Below are positions 1 through 7,846 of a stretch of 64,000 nucleotides of DNA, in pieces. The stretch's first letter is position 1. Each line of letters begins with the position of its first letter. The DNA is from Mycobacterium sp. 4858 (GTDB lineage Bacteria > Actinomycetota > Actinomycetes > Mycobacteriales > Mycobacteriaceae): assembly GCF_900240975.1 (NCBI RefSeq), contig NZ_LT968776.1:1426001-1490000 (forward strand). Reading direction: 5' to 3'. The position numbers and the translations under genes were made by a program. The notes under the pieces were generated by a model. The model saw only the letters and a list, made by a program, of their open reading frames with translations, was not told the DNA's origin and did not search any database.

Positions 1-34
1 CGGCCACTTCCCCGGCCCGTGGACGTGAGCCTCG

Positions 35-943
35 TCAGGACTGCGGGATCAGTTGGCGGCGCAGAAACTGCGCCTGCACCGAGCTGATCTCCTCGAAGAG
101 GGTTCCCGTGTACACGTCGAAGTGCCCAACCGGATAGCGTTGCAGTTCAACGTGTTTCATCTTCGACGCGATACGCACGGCGAACCTGGGCGACGCCTGC
201 AGGTCGTGATCCCCCACGCACATCAGCACCGGCATCCCCAGCCTTTCCGCCGTGCCCTTCCGGTAGCGCGGCAGGGCGAAGAGCATGCGGGGAGCCAGCG
301 CGTTGCGCCAGCCGACGGCTTCACCGCCCAGCGCCTCGAACGCGGCCTTCGCTTCGGGCTCGGTGAACACCGCGACCTCGCCGGGATCGGCGACCACGGG
401 GACCAGATACGGCTGCTGCCCCAACGTCGCGCCCACCACGTCGCGCAACGCGGCGGCGGTGAACTGCACCGTCCGCCAAGTGACATCCCAATTGAGGCGC
501 TCGCCGAGCCTGCGGCCGCGGTGCCAGCCGTCGATCAGCGGTACCTGCGCCACGACCGCGGCGATGTCCGGGTCGGTGGCGGCCACCGCCAGCACGTGGC
601 CGCCGCTGAGCGAGGTTCCCCACAACGCGACCCGACGCGGATCGATGTCGTCGCACGCGCGCGCGTATCGCACCGCCGCCCGGTAGTCGTCTTGTTGCGC
701 CGCGACGTCGATGACTTGCCTGGGCTCGCCGCCGCTGGCGCCGAAATTCCGGTAGTCGAACGCCAGCACCGCCAGGCCCGCCGCGGTGAACTTCTCCGCG
801 TAGGCCGGCAGGCCCAGGCGCTTGGTGGCGCTGCCGCCGTGCCCCATCACCACGCAGGCCAGCCCGCCGCCGGCGGTCGCGGGCCGGTAGAGATCGGCCA
901 CGCACCGCACCCCGCCGGAGTCGAAGGACACTTCCTTCAGCAT
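35..943 (-). CDS. Alpha/beta hydrolase, Xaa-Pro/dienelactone-type
   Basis: A predicted cytoplasmic alpha/beta-fold hydrolase of about 302 residues with no signal peptide. Visible motifs are the oxyanion-hole region GHGGSATKR, the nucleophile elbow GTSLSG (Ser nucleophile), an acid candidate in VGDHDLQ and the catalytic His in VGHFDVY. The ATG at 943 is chosen; a GTG six bases upstream is also possible. It lies 137 bases downstream of the P-type ATPase on the same strand, so co-transcription is possible but unproven. The substrate cannot be told from the sequence. Confidence 0.85.
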   Translation of the reverse strand: MLKEVSFDSGGVRCVADLYRPATAGGGLACVVMGHGGSATKRLGLPAYAEKFTAAGLAVLAFDYRNFGASGGEPRQVIDVAAQQDDYRAAVRYARACDDIDPRRVALWGTSLSGGHVLAVAATDPDIAAVVAQVPLIDGWHRGRRLGERLNWDVTWRTVQFTAAALRDVVGATLGQQPYLVPVVADPGEVAVFTEPEAKAAFEALGGEAVGWRNALAPRMLFALPRYRKGTAERLGMPVLMCVGDHDLQASPRFAVRIASKMKHVELQRYPVGHFDVYTGTLFEEISSVQAQFLRRQLIPQS

Positions 944-1080
944 TGACACGTTCGTTCCGCTCTGAGTCGGTACACCGTGCTTTCAATCTGCACCTCCCGA
1001 GGAGCAGTGACCAGGACCAAGAGCAACAGTTCCCGGTGACCTAGGCCCCTACTGAACGGGGCGCGTACAACTCGAAACCG

Positions 1081-3639
1081 TCAGCGCCGCGCTGTGGTCG
1101 CTTTATAGACCTCGAACCATGCGACGCCGATGAACCCGGCCGACACGGCGACGACCCAGTCGCGCGGCGCGATCGGACCGAAGTTGAAGGCCCGGCGCAG
1201 TCCGGGCACTGTCAGCACCACGATGAGCAGCGCAGCCGCCGCGCCCAGTATCCACTTCAGGGCGCGGTTGCGCCGCTCCCGGAACGTTCGCCAGATCGGC
1301 AGCCGCCATGACCGATTCACCAGAATCAACGCAAGATTGCCGACGACGAGCGTGGCGAACGTCACCGAGCGGACCACATTGTCAGGGCGATGGTCAAGCA
1401 CTGCCCACAAGTAAACGCCGAGGCTGACGACCAGCATCGAAACCCCTTGCAGCACAGCGATCGCCAGTTTGCCTGCACCGAACATCGGCTCGTTCAGCCC
1501 GCGCGGCGGCGAATCCATGATCTCCGGGTCGATCTCCTCGGCTTCGAACACCACCGAGCAGGCGGGATCAATGATGAGTTCGAGGAAGGCGATCTGCACG
1601 GGCAGTAGCACAAGAGGCCAGCCGACCACGAAAACCGGGATGAGCGACATGCCCACGATCGGCAGGTGCACGGCGATCACATAGGACATCGCTTTTCGTA
1701 AGTTGTCGAAGACGCCGCGTCCCTGTCGCACTCCGCCGACGATCGACGTGAAGTCGTCATCGGTGATGACCAGCCCGGCGGACTCGCGGGCGACGTCGGT
1801 GCCACGTCCCCCCATTGCGATGCCGATGTTGGCCGCGCGCAAGGCCGGGGCGTCATTGACGCCGTCACCCGTCATCCCGACCACTTCACCGTTGGCCTGC
1901 AGGGCGCGGACGAGTTGAAGCTTCTGCTCCGGCACCATTCGCGCGAAGACACTGACCGACCGGATGCGGCGAGCCAACTCATCGCCCGGCATCGCCTCGA
2001 GGTCGCGGCCGGTGATGCAGCCGGCTTCATGGTCCAAGCCGATGTCGCGGGCGATCGCCAGAGCGGTGCCGGGGTAGTCGCCGGTGATCATGATGGTGCG
2101 GACGCCCGCATGCCGGCATTCGGCGACCGCAGCTGCCACGCCGGGCCGCACAGGGTCGTTGAGGCCGGCCAGCCCAAGGAATTCGAACTCGAAGTCGTGC
2201 TGTTCGGACGGTAACGCTGTGTCGGCATCGAAGTGGGCGCAAGCCACCGCCAGGACCCGCTGGCCGCCGGCCGTGGCCTGTTCGACGTCGGCGGTGAGTG
2301 CGGCGAGGTCGTCGGCGGTGAAATGGCACAGGTCCGCGATGGCCTCGGGTGCACCCTTGGCGGCGATGACGTAGCTGCCTCCGTCAGGCGAACGCCACAC
2401 GTGGGACAGCGCCAGCAATTCCTCCGAGAGCGAATATTCGCGCACGAGTTCCCACTCGTCGTGCACGTGTTCGGTTCCGGACAGGTACTTTTCGCCCAGT
2501 TCCCTGAACGCCTTGTCCATCGGATCGAAGGGATCGACGGGCGAGGCCAGCACGGCGAACTCCGCGAGGGTGTGGAACGCCTCCGGCAGCGCGTCCTGGC
2601 CGAGGGTATACGCGTGCCCGTCAACGATGAGCTGCCGCACGGTCATTCGGTTCAACGTCAAGGTGCCCGTCTTGTCGACGCACAGGACGGTCGCCGATCC
2701 CAGCGTCTCGATGACCGGGGGAACCCGGGTGAGAACCCGCTTACGCGACATTCGCCACGCGCCTAGGGCCAGAAATACCGCCAAGACCACCGGAAACTCT
2801 TCCGGCAGCAGCGCCATCGCGGTCGCGATGCCCGCGAGCACGCCCGTCAGCCAGTTGCCCCGCGTCAGCCCGTAGACGATGACGACCGCAACCGCGACGG
2901 CCACACCCAGCGCGGCCAGAATCCCAACCAGCCGGTCGATTTCGCGCTGCAGCGGGGTGCGCTCCGGCTCTATCGTGCGCAGCGCTGTCCCGATCTTTCC
3001 CAGTTCGGTTCCTGCTCCGGTCTGCATGACCTCGGCGATGCCATGACCTTTGACCACCAGGGTTCCCGAGAAGACCCAGGGGGTCGCGTCCCCGCCGGGC
3101 CGGCCCATGGCCGCCGGGACCTGCGCAGGCTCGATCGACACCTTCCGGACCGGGACGGACTCGCCCGTCAACGCCGATTCGTCGACCGAGAAGTTCGCGC
3201 ACTCCCAAAGCATCCCGTCGGCGGGGACCCGGTCGCCCTCGGCGAGCAGGACCACGTCACCCCGCACCACTTCGCGGCCGGCAATGCGTACCTGCGCACC
3301 GTCCCGCACCACGAGGGCCCTGGGCGAAGACAGGTCACGCAATGCGGCCAGGGCCCGTTCGGTTCTGTGCTCCTGATAGATCGAAATCGCGATGACGACG
3401 ACGACGAAACCCATCAACATGACGCCGTCCAGCGGCTCCGCCAAGAGGAAGTTCACCAGACCCGCCCCCAGCAGCAGAAGCAGCATGGGTTGCCGGATGA
3501 CGTCCCAGGCCTCCTGCAGCAAGTTCCGGCGCTGTTGGGCCGCCAACTCGTTGGGACCGTCGGCTGCGAACCGGCGCGCGGCTTCCGCGGCGGTTAGTCC
3601 GGACAGGGCGGCGCCGCGTCCTATCTCAGCCTTCGTCAC
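1081..3639 (-). CDS. P-type cation-transporting ATPase (P2-like)
   Basis: An 852-residue membrane ATPase that should move a cation by a phospho-Asp cycle. TGES (actuator) is at residues 158-161, the phosphorylated Asp322 sits in DKTGT, and the hinge motif GDGVNDAP follows. There is an N-terminal cation-ATPase domain and about ten membrane helices. Helix 4 reads PEEFP (279-283) where Ca2+-type P2 pumps have PEGLP, and helix 6 carries the acidic ELIIDPACSVVFEAEE stretch, so the ion is uncertain. There is no N-terminal Cys-rich heavy-metal domain or CPC motif, which argues against a copper or zinc P1B pump. The start ATG overlaps the stop of the upstream lipoprotein gene (ATGA), implying translational coupling. 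Confidence 0.93.
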   Translation of the reverse strand: MTKAEIGRGAALSGLTAAEAARRFAADGPNELAAQQRRNLLQEAWDVIRQPMLLLLLGAGLVNFLLAEPLDGVMLMGFVVVVIAISIYQEHRTERALAALRDLSSPRALVVRDGAQVRIAGREVVRGDVVLLAEGDRVPADGMLWECANFSVDESALTGESVPVRKVSIEPAQVPAAMGRPGGDATPWVFSGTLVVKGHGIAEVMQTGAGTELGKIGTALRTIEPERTPLQREIDRLVGILAALGVAVAVAVVIVYGLTRGNWLTGVLAGIATAMALLPEEFPVVLAVFLALGAWRMSRKRVLTRVPPVIETLGSATVLCVDKTGTLTLNRMTVRQLIVDGHAYTLGQDALPEAFHTLAEFAVLASPVDPFDPMDKAFRELGEKYLSGTEHVHDEWELVREYSLSEELLALSHVWRSPDGGSYVIAAKGAPEAIADLCHFTADDLAALTADVEQATAGGQRVLAVACAHFDADTALPSEQHDFEFEFLGLAGLNDPVRPGVAAAVAECRHAGVRTIMITGDYPGTALAIARDIGLDHEAGCITGRDLEAMPGDELARRIRSVSVFARMVPEQKLQLVRALQANGEVVGMTGDGVNDAPALRAANIGIAMGGRGTDVARESAGLVITDDDFTSIVGGVRQGRGVFDNLRKAMSYVIAVHLPIVGMSLIPVFVVGWPLVLLPVQIAFLELIIDPACSVVFEAEEIDPEIMDSPPRGLNEPMFGAGKLAIAVLQGVSMLVVSLGVYLWAVLDHRPDNVVRSVTFATLVVGNLALILVNRSWRLPIWRTFRERRNRALKWILGAAAALLIVVLTVPGLRRAFNFGPIAPRDWVVAVSAGFIGVAWFEVYKATTARR

Positions 3640-4580
3640 GATGTCGTCAGCGCGGTCTGAAATGTCTGCTGGTGGCCCTTTTCGTCGCCGGCGATTTCGC
3701 GGAACAGGTTGGCGGCCTCGGGGTTTCCCGCCTGGTCGGCCTGGCGGGCGTAGTCGGGATACATGACGTCGGCCTCGTGCTGCTCACCGCTGATCGCGTC
3801 TTGCAGGTTGGCGTTGGTGTCGGTGGCCACCAGCCCCGCGAGGGTGGCCAGCATCGCGAAATGCTCGTTCAATTCGACGTCGGCGGTGTTGGTGAACAGC
3901 TGTGCCACAGCAGGATTGCCGGCCCTTCGCGCCTGATCGGCGTATCGCATGTACTTGGCGTAGGCGAAGGCCTCGCCCTGCATCGCCGTGCGCAGGTTCG
4001 CCAGCGTGACCCCGGACGACCGTGGGGGCCCGGCCGCGATAGCCGCCGGCGCCGCAGCTTGGCCGGCGGGGACCGACGCGCCACTGCCCGGGCTGTTCAC
4101 CGCCTGAAGTGCGGTTTGAAAGTCCCTGAGGTGATTCGCCTCGTCGGCGCCGAGCTCGCTGAAGGCGGCCGCCGCGGCCGGGTCGTTGTCGGCGGTGGCC
4201 TGGTTGGCGAAACCGGGGTACATGGCCGTGGCCTCGTTGCTCTCGCCGTTGATCGCGTCGCCCAGGTTGGTCGCGATGTCGCCGCCCAGGCCGACCAGAT
4301 CGGCCTCGCGCGCAAAGTGATCCATGTGCTCGGTTTGGGCGGCATCGGTGAAGGCCTGCGCGGCCCGGGCCCGCCCCGCCTGCTTCGCGTGGGCGGCGTA
4401 AGCGAGATACTTCGCATGGGCCAGCGCCTCACCGTGCATGGCTGATAACGCATTCGATCGGGTGGAATCGGCAAGCGCGGAGGTGGTGGATGCTGCCGGT
4501 GGCGCCGGATGGCTCGAGCATGCCGCCACCAGCAGCGCGGCCGCACACACCACACCCAACAACCACCTGGTCTGAGACAT
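3636..4580 (-). CDS. Exported lipoprotein with two ferritin/rubrerythrin-like domains
   Basis: A 314-residue protein. The chosen start (ATG at 4580) gives a clean lipoprotein signal with lipobox LVAAC (Cys21); the reading frame continues upstream but that extension does not look like protein. Two homologous four-helix domains follow, each with a GEA-x-A-x-AKY helix, an ExxxH-like helix (AQTEHMDHFA; ADVELNEHFA), a GE/ES-x-E-x-x-x-MYP helix and a final EANH or EKGH helix. These resemble the iron-binding residues of rubrerythrin. No rubredoxin domain is present. The stop overlaps the P-type ATPase start, so the two form an operon. A di-iron or metal-buffering role outside the membrane is inference. 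Confidence 0.85.
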   Translation of the reverse strand: MSQTRWLLGVVCAAALLVAACSSHPAPPAASTTSALADSTRSNALSAMHGEALAHAKYLAYAAHAKQAGRARAAQAFTDAAQTEHMDHFAREADLVGLGGDIATNLGDAINGESNEATAMYPGFANQATADNDPAAAAAFSELGADEANHLRDFQTALQAVNSPGSGASVPAGQAAAPAAIAAGPPRSSGVTLANLRTAMQGEAFAYAKYMRYADQARRAGNPAVAQLFTNTADVELNEHFAMLATLAGLVATDTNANLQDAISGEQHEADVMYPDYARQADQAGNPEAANLFREIAGDEKGHQQTFQTALTTS

Positions 4581-4754
4581 GGCTAGCCCGGCAGTCGATG
4601 TGTCACTCGTCTTGCCATACGGCCGACGGTAACGCTGTGCGGCGGGCCGGCCGTAGAGGCGGAAGTCCCGTAATCGGTGACGGCGACCGCTTGCGTGCGG
4701 GCCGAGGCCGAAAGCGGCTGCCGCGTCGATTGAGCCGGGGTACCGTGTCGGATC

Positions 4755-5498
4755 ATGCGCGGTAGCTCCGGGCCGCTTCCACCGCGGCTGCTGCTCGACC
4801 AACTGCGCGACGAGCGCGGCCGGCGGGTGGTGTTCGTGTCGCATTGCCTGCTGAACGAGAACACCCGGTACGCGGGCGGTGCCACCCGAGCCGGCGCGGT
4901 GCCGGAGGCGGTCGAGGAGCTGATCGGCGCGGGTTACGGAATTCACCAAATGCCCTGCCCGGAACGGCTGGCCTGGGGCGGGGTCCTCAAGCCCCACAGC
5001 CTGCTCCTGTACGGCTCCAAGGGCGGTTGGCTGTATCCGCTGCGTGGCCCGCTGCTCCGCGCGTTCGTGTGGTGGACCCGCCTGGTCTACCGGCGGTTGG
5101 CGCGGCGCGTCGTACGCGACGTGGCCGATTACCAGCTGTCCGGGATCGCGGTCGAGGGAATGGTCGGGGTCGGCGCCTCACCGTCGTGCGGGGTGATCAC
5201 GACGTTGGATATGCGGGCCTCGCTGGACGTGGTCGCGGCCTGTCCGGCCGCCGCGCTGACCCGTGACGTCATGAATGAACGAGCCGTGCTCGGATGCCGC
5301 CGCCAGGGCGAGGGCATGTTCGTCGCGGCGCTGGATCGTGCGTTGCGGCGACGCGGGCTGCAGCTTCCCGCGCTCGAGCATGACCTCGCGGCGGAGCTTC
5401 GCGGTGAGCGGCAGACGCTGCTCGCCGCGGGCCCATTGCGGGCCCTGGGGGAACTCCGGAACCGCGGGACCCCCTCCGGCGGCGTCGAAACCCGCTGA
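4755..5498 (+). CDS. DUF523/TudS-like protein with three conserved Cys
   Basis: A 247-residue protein resembling DUF523, the family that includes the [4Fe-4S] thiouracil desulfurase TudS. The three family cysteines are visible: Cys31 in SHCLLNENTRYAGG, Cys68 in QMPCPE and Cys145 in ASPSCGV. The C-terminal part is longer and more divergent than in short DUF523 proteins. A TACCGT -10-like element eight bases before the ATG suggests a leaderless transcript. The gene is divergent from the ferritin-like lipoprotein and just upstream of the copper-type operator. Desulfurase activity is inferred from the family only. Confidence 0.75.
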   Translation: MRGSSGPLPPRLLLDQLRDERGRRVVFVSHCLLNENTRYAGGATRAGAVPEAVEELIGAGYGIHQMPCPERLAWGGVLKPHSLLLYGSKGGWLYPLRGPLLRAFVWWTRLVYRRLARRVVRDVADYQLSGIAVEGMVGVGASPSCGVITTLDMRASLDVVAACPAAALTRDVMNERAVLGCRRQGEGMFVAALDRALRRRGLQLPALEHDLAAELRGERQTLLAAGPLRALGELRNRGTPSGGVETR

Positions 5499-5577
5499 CC
5501 CGCTTCCGGATTCGTCGTCTGGTGGCTTATCGCGGGCCCGCCCACTCGCGGACTACTCGCCGAACCGCTTGTCTTAT

Positions 5578-5594
5578 ATACCCTACAGGGGTAT
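5578..5594 (+). promoter_or_regulatory. RicR-type copper operator upstream of the metallothionein gene
   Basis: The bases ATACCCTACAGGGGTAT form a palindrome that contains TACCC-N5-GGGTA exactly (5579-5593), the motif described for the Cu-responsive repressor RicR in M. tuberculosis. It overlaps a TTATAT -10-like stretch and ends 11 bases before the ATG of the Cys-rich peptide, where a repressor would block transcription. Confidence 0.85.
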
Positions 5595-5604
5595 GGTTCT
5601 GGCT

Positions 5605-5721
5605 ATGAACGAGACAGACACCTGCCACTGTAAGTCCACCGGTTGCACCTGTGGCGACTCCGGCTGCACGCAGGCCGCCGGCTGCAGCTGCGGTCACCCC
5701 GGATGCACGTGTAACGATTAG
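5605..5721 (+). CDS. Cys-rich metallothionein-like peptide (38 aa)
   Basis: A 38-residue peptide with nine cysteines (residues 7, 9, 14, 16, 21, 27, 29, 34, 36), four CxC pairs and one His in TGCTCGDSGC-like repeats, the composition expected of a Cu(I)-binding metallothionein. The ATG at 5605 is chosen because it lies just downstream of the RicR-type operator; an in-frame ATG at 5593 would sit inside the operator. M. tuberculosis MymT (53 aa) has the same regulation, but from memory its sequence differs, so this may be an analogue or a distant relative. Expected role: cytosolic buffering of excess copper. Confidence 0.87.
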   Translation: MNETDTCHCKSTGCTCGDSGCTQAAGCSCGHPGCTCND

Positions 5722-5827
5722 TCAGCCTCATCGCTCACAGTGCGCCGCTACCTCACGGGGCCACCAGCCCGCCGGTCGCCCGAGTGGCGGCGGCAAGGCC
5801 CATCGCACCCGTGGCCATAGGCCGCAA

Positions 5828-6067
5828 GTGAATCACCCCCAGCTGATTACGAGACTCATCATCGGTCTCACGATTCTCCTCGGCGCATGCGTGGAGGTCG
5901 CGCCGGTGGCCGGCGCCGACCCCAATCCGTTCGGCAACCTGAGCTGTCATTGCCAGTCGCCTCCTGGCCCCGGTTCTGACGTCCGCGGTCAAATCGCCCA
6001 CGGAATCGACGATGGCCTCTCCCGGCTGCAAGCCCACGACGGCAACCCACGGCCGGCCGGGCCTTGA
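5828..6067 (+). CDS. Small exported or lipoprotein with CHC motif
   Basis: A 79-residue protein starting at GTG 5828. The N-terminal hydrophobic segment (ITRLIIGLTILLGAC) ends in a good lipobox LGAC (Cys21), and a possible signal-peptidase I site (VAGA-DP) follows at residue 30. The mature part has LSCHCQ (Cys40, Cys42) and little else. It starts 106 bases after the metallothionein-like gene on the same strand, so the same RicR-type operator could control both. The M. tuberculosis RicR regulon also includes a lipoprotein (LpqS), but I see no clear homology. No strong Shine-Dalgarno sequence precedes it. Confidence 0.6.
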   Translation: MNHPQLITRLIIGLTILLGACVEVAPVAGADPNPFGNLSCHCQSPPGPGSDVRGQIAHGIDDGLSRLQAHDGNPRPAGP

Positions 6068-6092
6068 GGTCCGATCCGGGGACTTAAGCCCC

Positions 6093-6107
6093 TACCCCCT
6101 AGGGGTA
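6093..6107 (+). promoter_or_regulatory. Second RicR-type copper operator
   Basis: TACCC-CCTAG-GGGTA, an exact TACCC-N5-GGGTA palindrome, lies 48 bases before the ATG at 6156. With the copy at 5578-5594 it marks this short cluster as a probable copper-induced locus. Confidence 0.82.
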
Positions 6108-6155
6108 TCGATGCGGCACGATGGGCGTTACACACAACCGAGAACGGAGGCCCCG

Positions 6156-6401
6156 ATGACATCTCGAGCGAGGACGGCGATCGTGCTGTTCAGCGGTGCG
6201 ACGGTCCTGACGCTGGCCGCAGGCTTTGGCGTCAGCGAATTGCTCAGCGACACAACCACACCGACCGCGGCCCCAACGTCGACCGTGACGCCCGCACCCC
6301 CTGCCACGGCCGGCCAGGGAGCGCCCGCAACCAGTGAGCCCACTCGTGACTTCACCGCTCCCGGCGGCCCCAACGGCTGCATTCCCCACGTCAACTGCTA
6401 G
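6156..6401 (+). CDS. Small membrane-anchored Pro/Thr-rich protein under RicR-type operator
   Basis: An 81-residue protein. Residues 8-30 form one hydrophobic segment (signal or anchor), followed by a Thr/Pro/Ala-rich low-complexity linker and a short tail ending in GCIPHVNC, a C-x5-C pair with one His that could bind metal. The start is supported by AACGGAGG five bases upstream of the ATG and by the operator 48 bases away. No family was recognised. Copper regulation is inferred from the operator. Confidence 0.75.
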   Translation: MTSRARTAIVLFSGATVLTLAAGFGVSELLSDTTTPTAAPTSTVTPAPPATAGQGAPATSEPTRDFTAPGGPNGCIPHVNC

Positions 6402-6464
6402 GCGCAAGCGCGCTGGCCTGGTGGCCTCGGTGACACCAAACGGCGAGACCGCAGGTCGACTCCG

Positions 6465-6686
6465 CTAGAAGAGGTGGGGAGTGCTTCTGTGATGTCGATG
6501 GTCGTAGTGCACCACCGCTCCGACCACGCCGGCGCCGACGCCGACACAGGACAGCAATGCGGCGGCCGCCACCATCGCCCAACCCGGGTGGCCGGTGCCG
6601 GCCGCGAACAGGGCCATCGGCAGAGCCGCAAACGCAAGGAGTGTGGACAGCCACCCGGTCCAGGCGGCGAACCTGTTGAGCATCAT
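6465..6686 (-). CDS. Small two-helix membrane protein with His-rich tail
   Basis: A 73-residue protein with two hydrophobic helices (about residues 11-31 and 36-60) and a tail containing YDHRHHRSTPH, five His in eleven residues, suggesting metal binding. A strong Shine-Dalgarno sequence (AAGGAGG, seven bases before the ATG) supports the start. It converges with the preceding operator-controlled gene. No family was recognised, and no TACCC-N5-GGGTA operator was seen upstream. Confidence 0.72.
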   Translation of the reverse strand: MMLNRFAAWTGWLSTLLAFAALPMALFAAGTGHPGWAMVAAAALLSCVGVGAGVVGAVVHYDHRHHRSTPHLF

Positions 6687-7089
6687 GATTGACCCTCCTT
6701 AGCGGTCAGTCACGATCATCGTCCTTGTCGGCATCGGCCGGCAAGATGCCAAATGCCGAGGATGGCCCATTGATGGCGTACCCCTGCCGTCGGGCCAGGT
6801 GACCGCGACCGTAACGCCGATCCTCTTCACCTCTCCCGCTCGAAGCGGCAAGCGGAACGTCTATGTTATGCACCTGACGCACAACGCTTCTCGGGATAAA
6901 CGCCCCCAGCGCCCACCAGTCATCGCCCACTTCAGTGGTCATCGCGCCGCCAAGTCAACGCGCGACTACCCGAGCGAGCAAGACGCTGTACCCATCAGCA
7001 TAAGGAGTCCGATCACTTTCATTCTGGCTTCATGTGCGGGCGTTAGCGTCGCGTTCAGACCAGGTCACGGACCGGAAAGGGATGAATCA
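6687..7089. other. Intergenic region without a convincing gene
   Basis: About 400 bases between the divergent His-tailed and PepSY genes. A minus-strand reading frame at 6706-6942 has no ribosome site and no recognisable composition. An inverted repeat GGCAT-N11-ATGCC (6730-6750) lies 44 bases upstream of the His-tailed gene. A TACCC at 6781 and another near 6990 lack a partner half-site. Promoters for both flanking genes must lie here. Confidence 0.5.
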
Positions 7090-7383
7090 ATGAAGCTCGG
7101 AATGAAGATCGGTATCGGTGTGGCCGGCGTCGCCGCCCTGGCGGCCATTGGCGTGGGGGTCGCTGTCGCCGACGACCAAGAGATCACCGGGCCCACCGCC
7201 GACCAAGCTCGCGCCGCAGCCGTACAGGCCATACCGGGTAAAGCCGGGAAGGTCGAAAAGGAAACGAACGAGGGCGCCGCCTATTACGGGGTGCTCGTCA
7301 CCAAAACGGACGGCACGCAGGTGGAAGTTCACCTCGACCAAGGCTTCCACTTCGTCGGCACCGAAGCCCCCGACAACGACTGA
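7090..7383 (+). CDS. Secreted PepSY-domain protein
   Basis: A 97-residue protein. Residues 1-27 form a signal peptide with cleavage expected after AVA, followed by one PepSY-like domain (TADQARAAAVQAIPGKAG ... YYGVLVTKTDGTQVEVHLD). PepSY domains are small extracytoplasmic modules found in protease propeptides and in metal- or envelope-stress proteins. The start is chosen at the signal peptide, with GAAAGGGATG as ribosome site; the reading frame extends upstream without coding character. It is followed 29 bases later by a membrane protein gene, probably in the same operon. Confidence 0.8.
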   Translation: MKLGMKIGIGVAGVAALAAIGVGVAVADDQEITGPTADQARAAAVQAIPGKAGKVEKETNEGAAYYGVLVTKTDGTQVEVHLDQGFHFVGTEAPDND

Positions 7384-7412
7384 TCTCGCAATCGGAGTTC
7401 CCGGAGTTTCAG

Positions 7413-7805
7413 GTGACTCGAATCGTGGGCAGGGCAACCGATTTCGCCGCCGGGGCCGGTAACTTCAGCGCGACGCACATCGCGCTGACGGCCGCACTAA
7501 CCGGTGTGCTCGCGCTGGCCGCGGCGGCGTGGCGGTTGGGGCGAACTTCCTGGCTGGATGTCATTGCCATCGGTGTCCTGAGCGCGGTCGCGGTGTTCCT
7601 GTGGCGAATGTCGGCCAACATGCCACAACTCAACAGCGACGGACTCCCGGGCTTTTCCGCCAACGACTGGCTCGCACCCGTCATGACGTTTCTCTTTCTC
7701 GCGGCATACGCCGATCTCCGGCCTCCTGCTGATCCGAGGCGCTTTGGCCAGGCCCGCGCGCTCGCCGTGGTGGTGTCGTTGTGCGTCAACGTGGTCACCA
7801 TCTGA
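7413..7805 (+). CDS. Hypothetical four-helix membrane protein
   Basis: A 130-residue protein starting at GTG, with about four hydrophobic segments (residues 22-40, 48-64, 86-98, 112-129). No family was recognised and there are no Cys/His clusters. It follows the PepSY gene by 29 bases and precedes the chromate transporter by 41 bases, so the three may form one transcription unit. Confidence 0.65.
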   Translation: MTRIVGRATDFAAGAGNFSATHIALTAALTGVLALAAAAWRLGRTSWLDVIAIGVLSAVAVFLWRMSANMPQLNSDGLPGFSANDWLAPVMTFLFLAAYADLRPPADPRRFGQARALAVVVSLCVNVVTI

Positions 7806-7846
7806 CGCCACCCGCACGAGAGGCAAACCTTGATTACATACTCGAT

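Noticed and set aside
6781..6800. Third RicR operator
   Set aside because: TACCC is present but the second half-site GGGTA is not.
6706..6942. 78-codon minus-strand frame upstream of the His-tailed gene
   Set aside because: No ribosome site and no recognisable features; likely promoter DNA.
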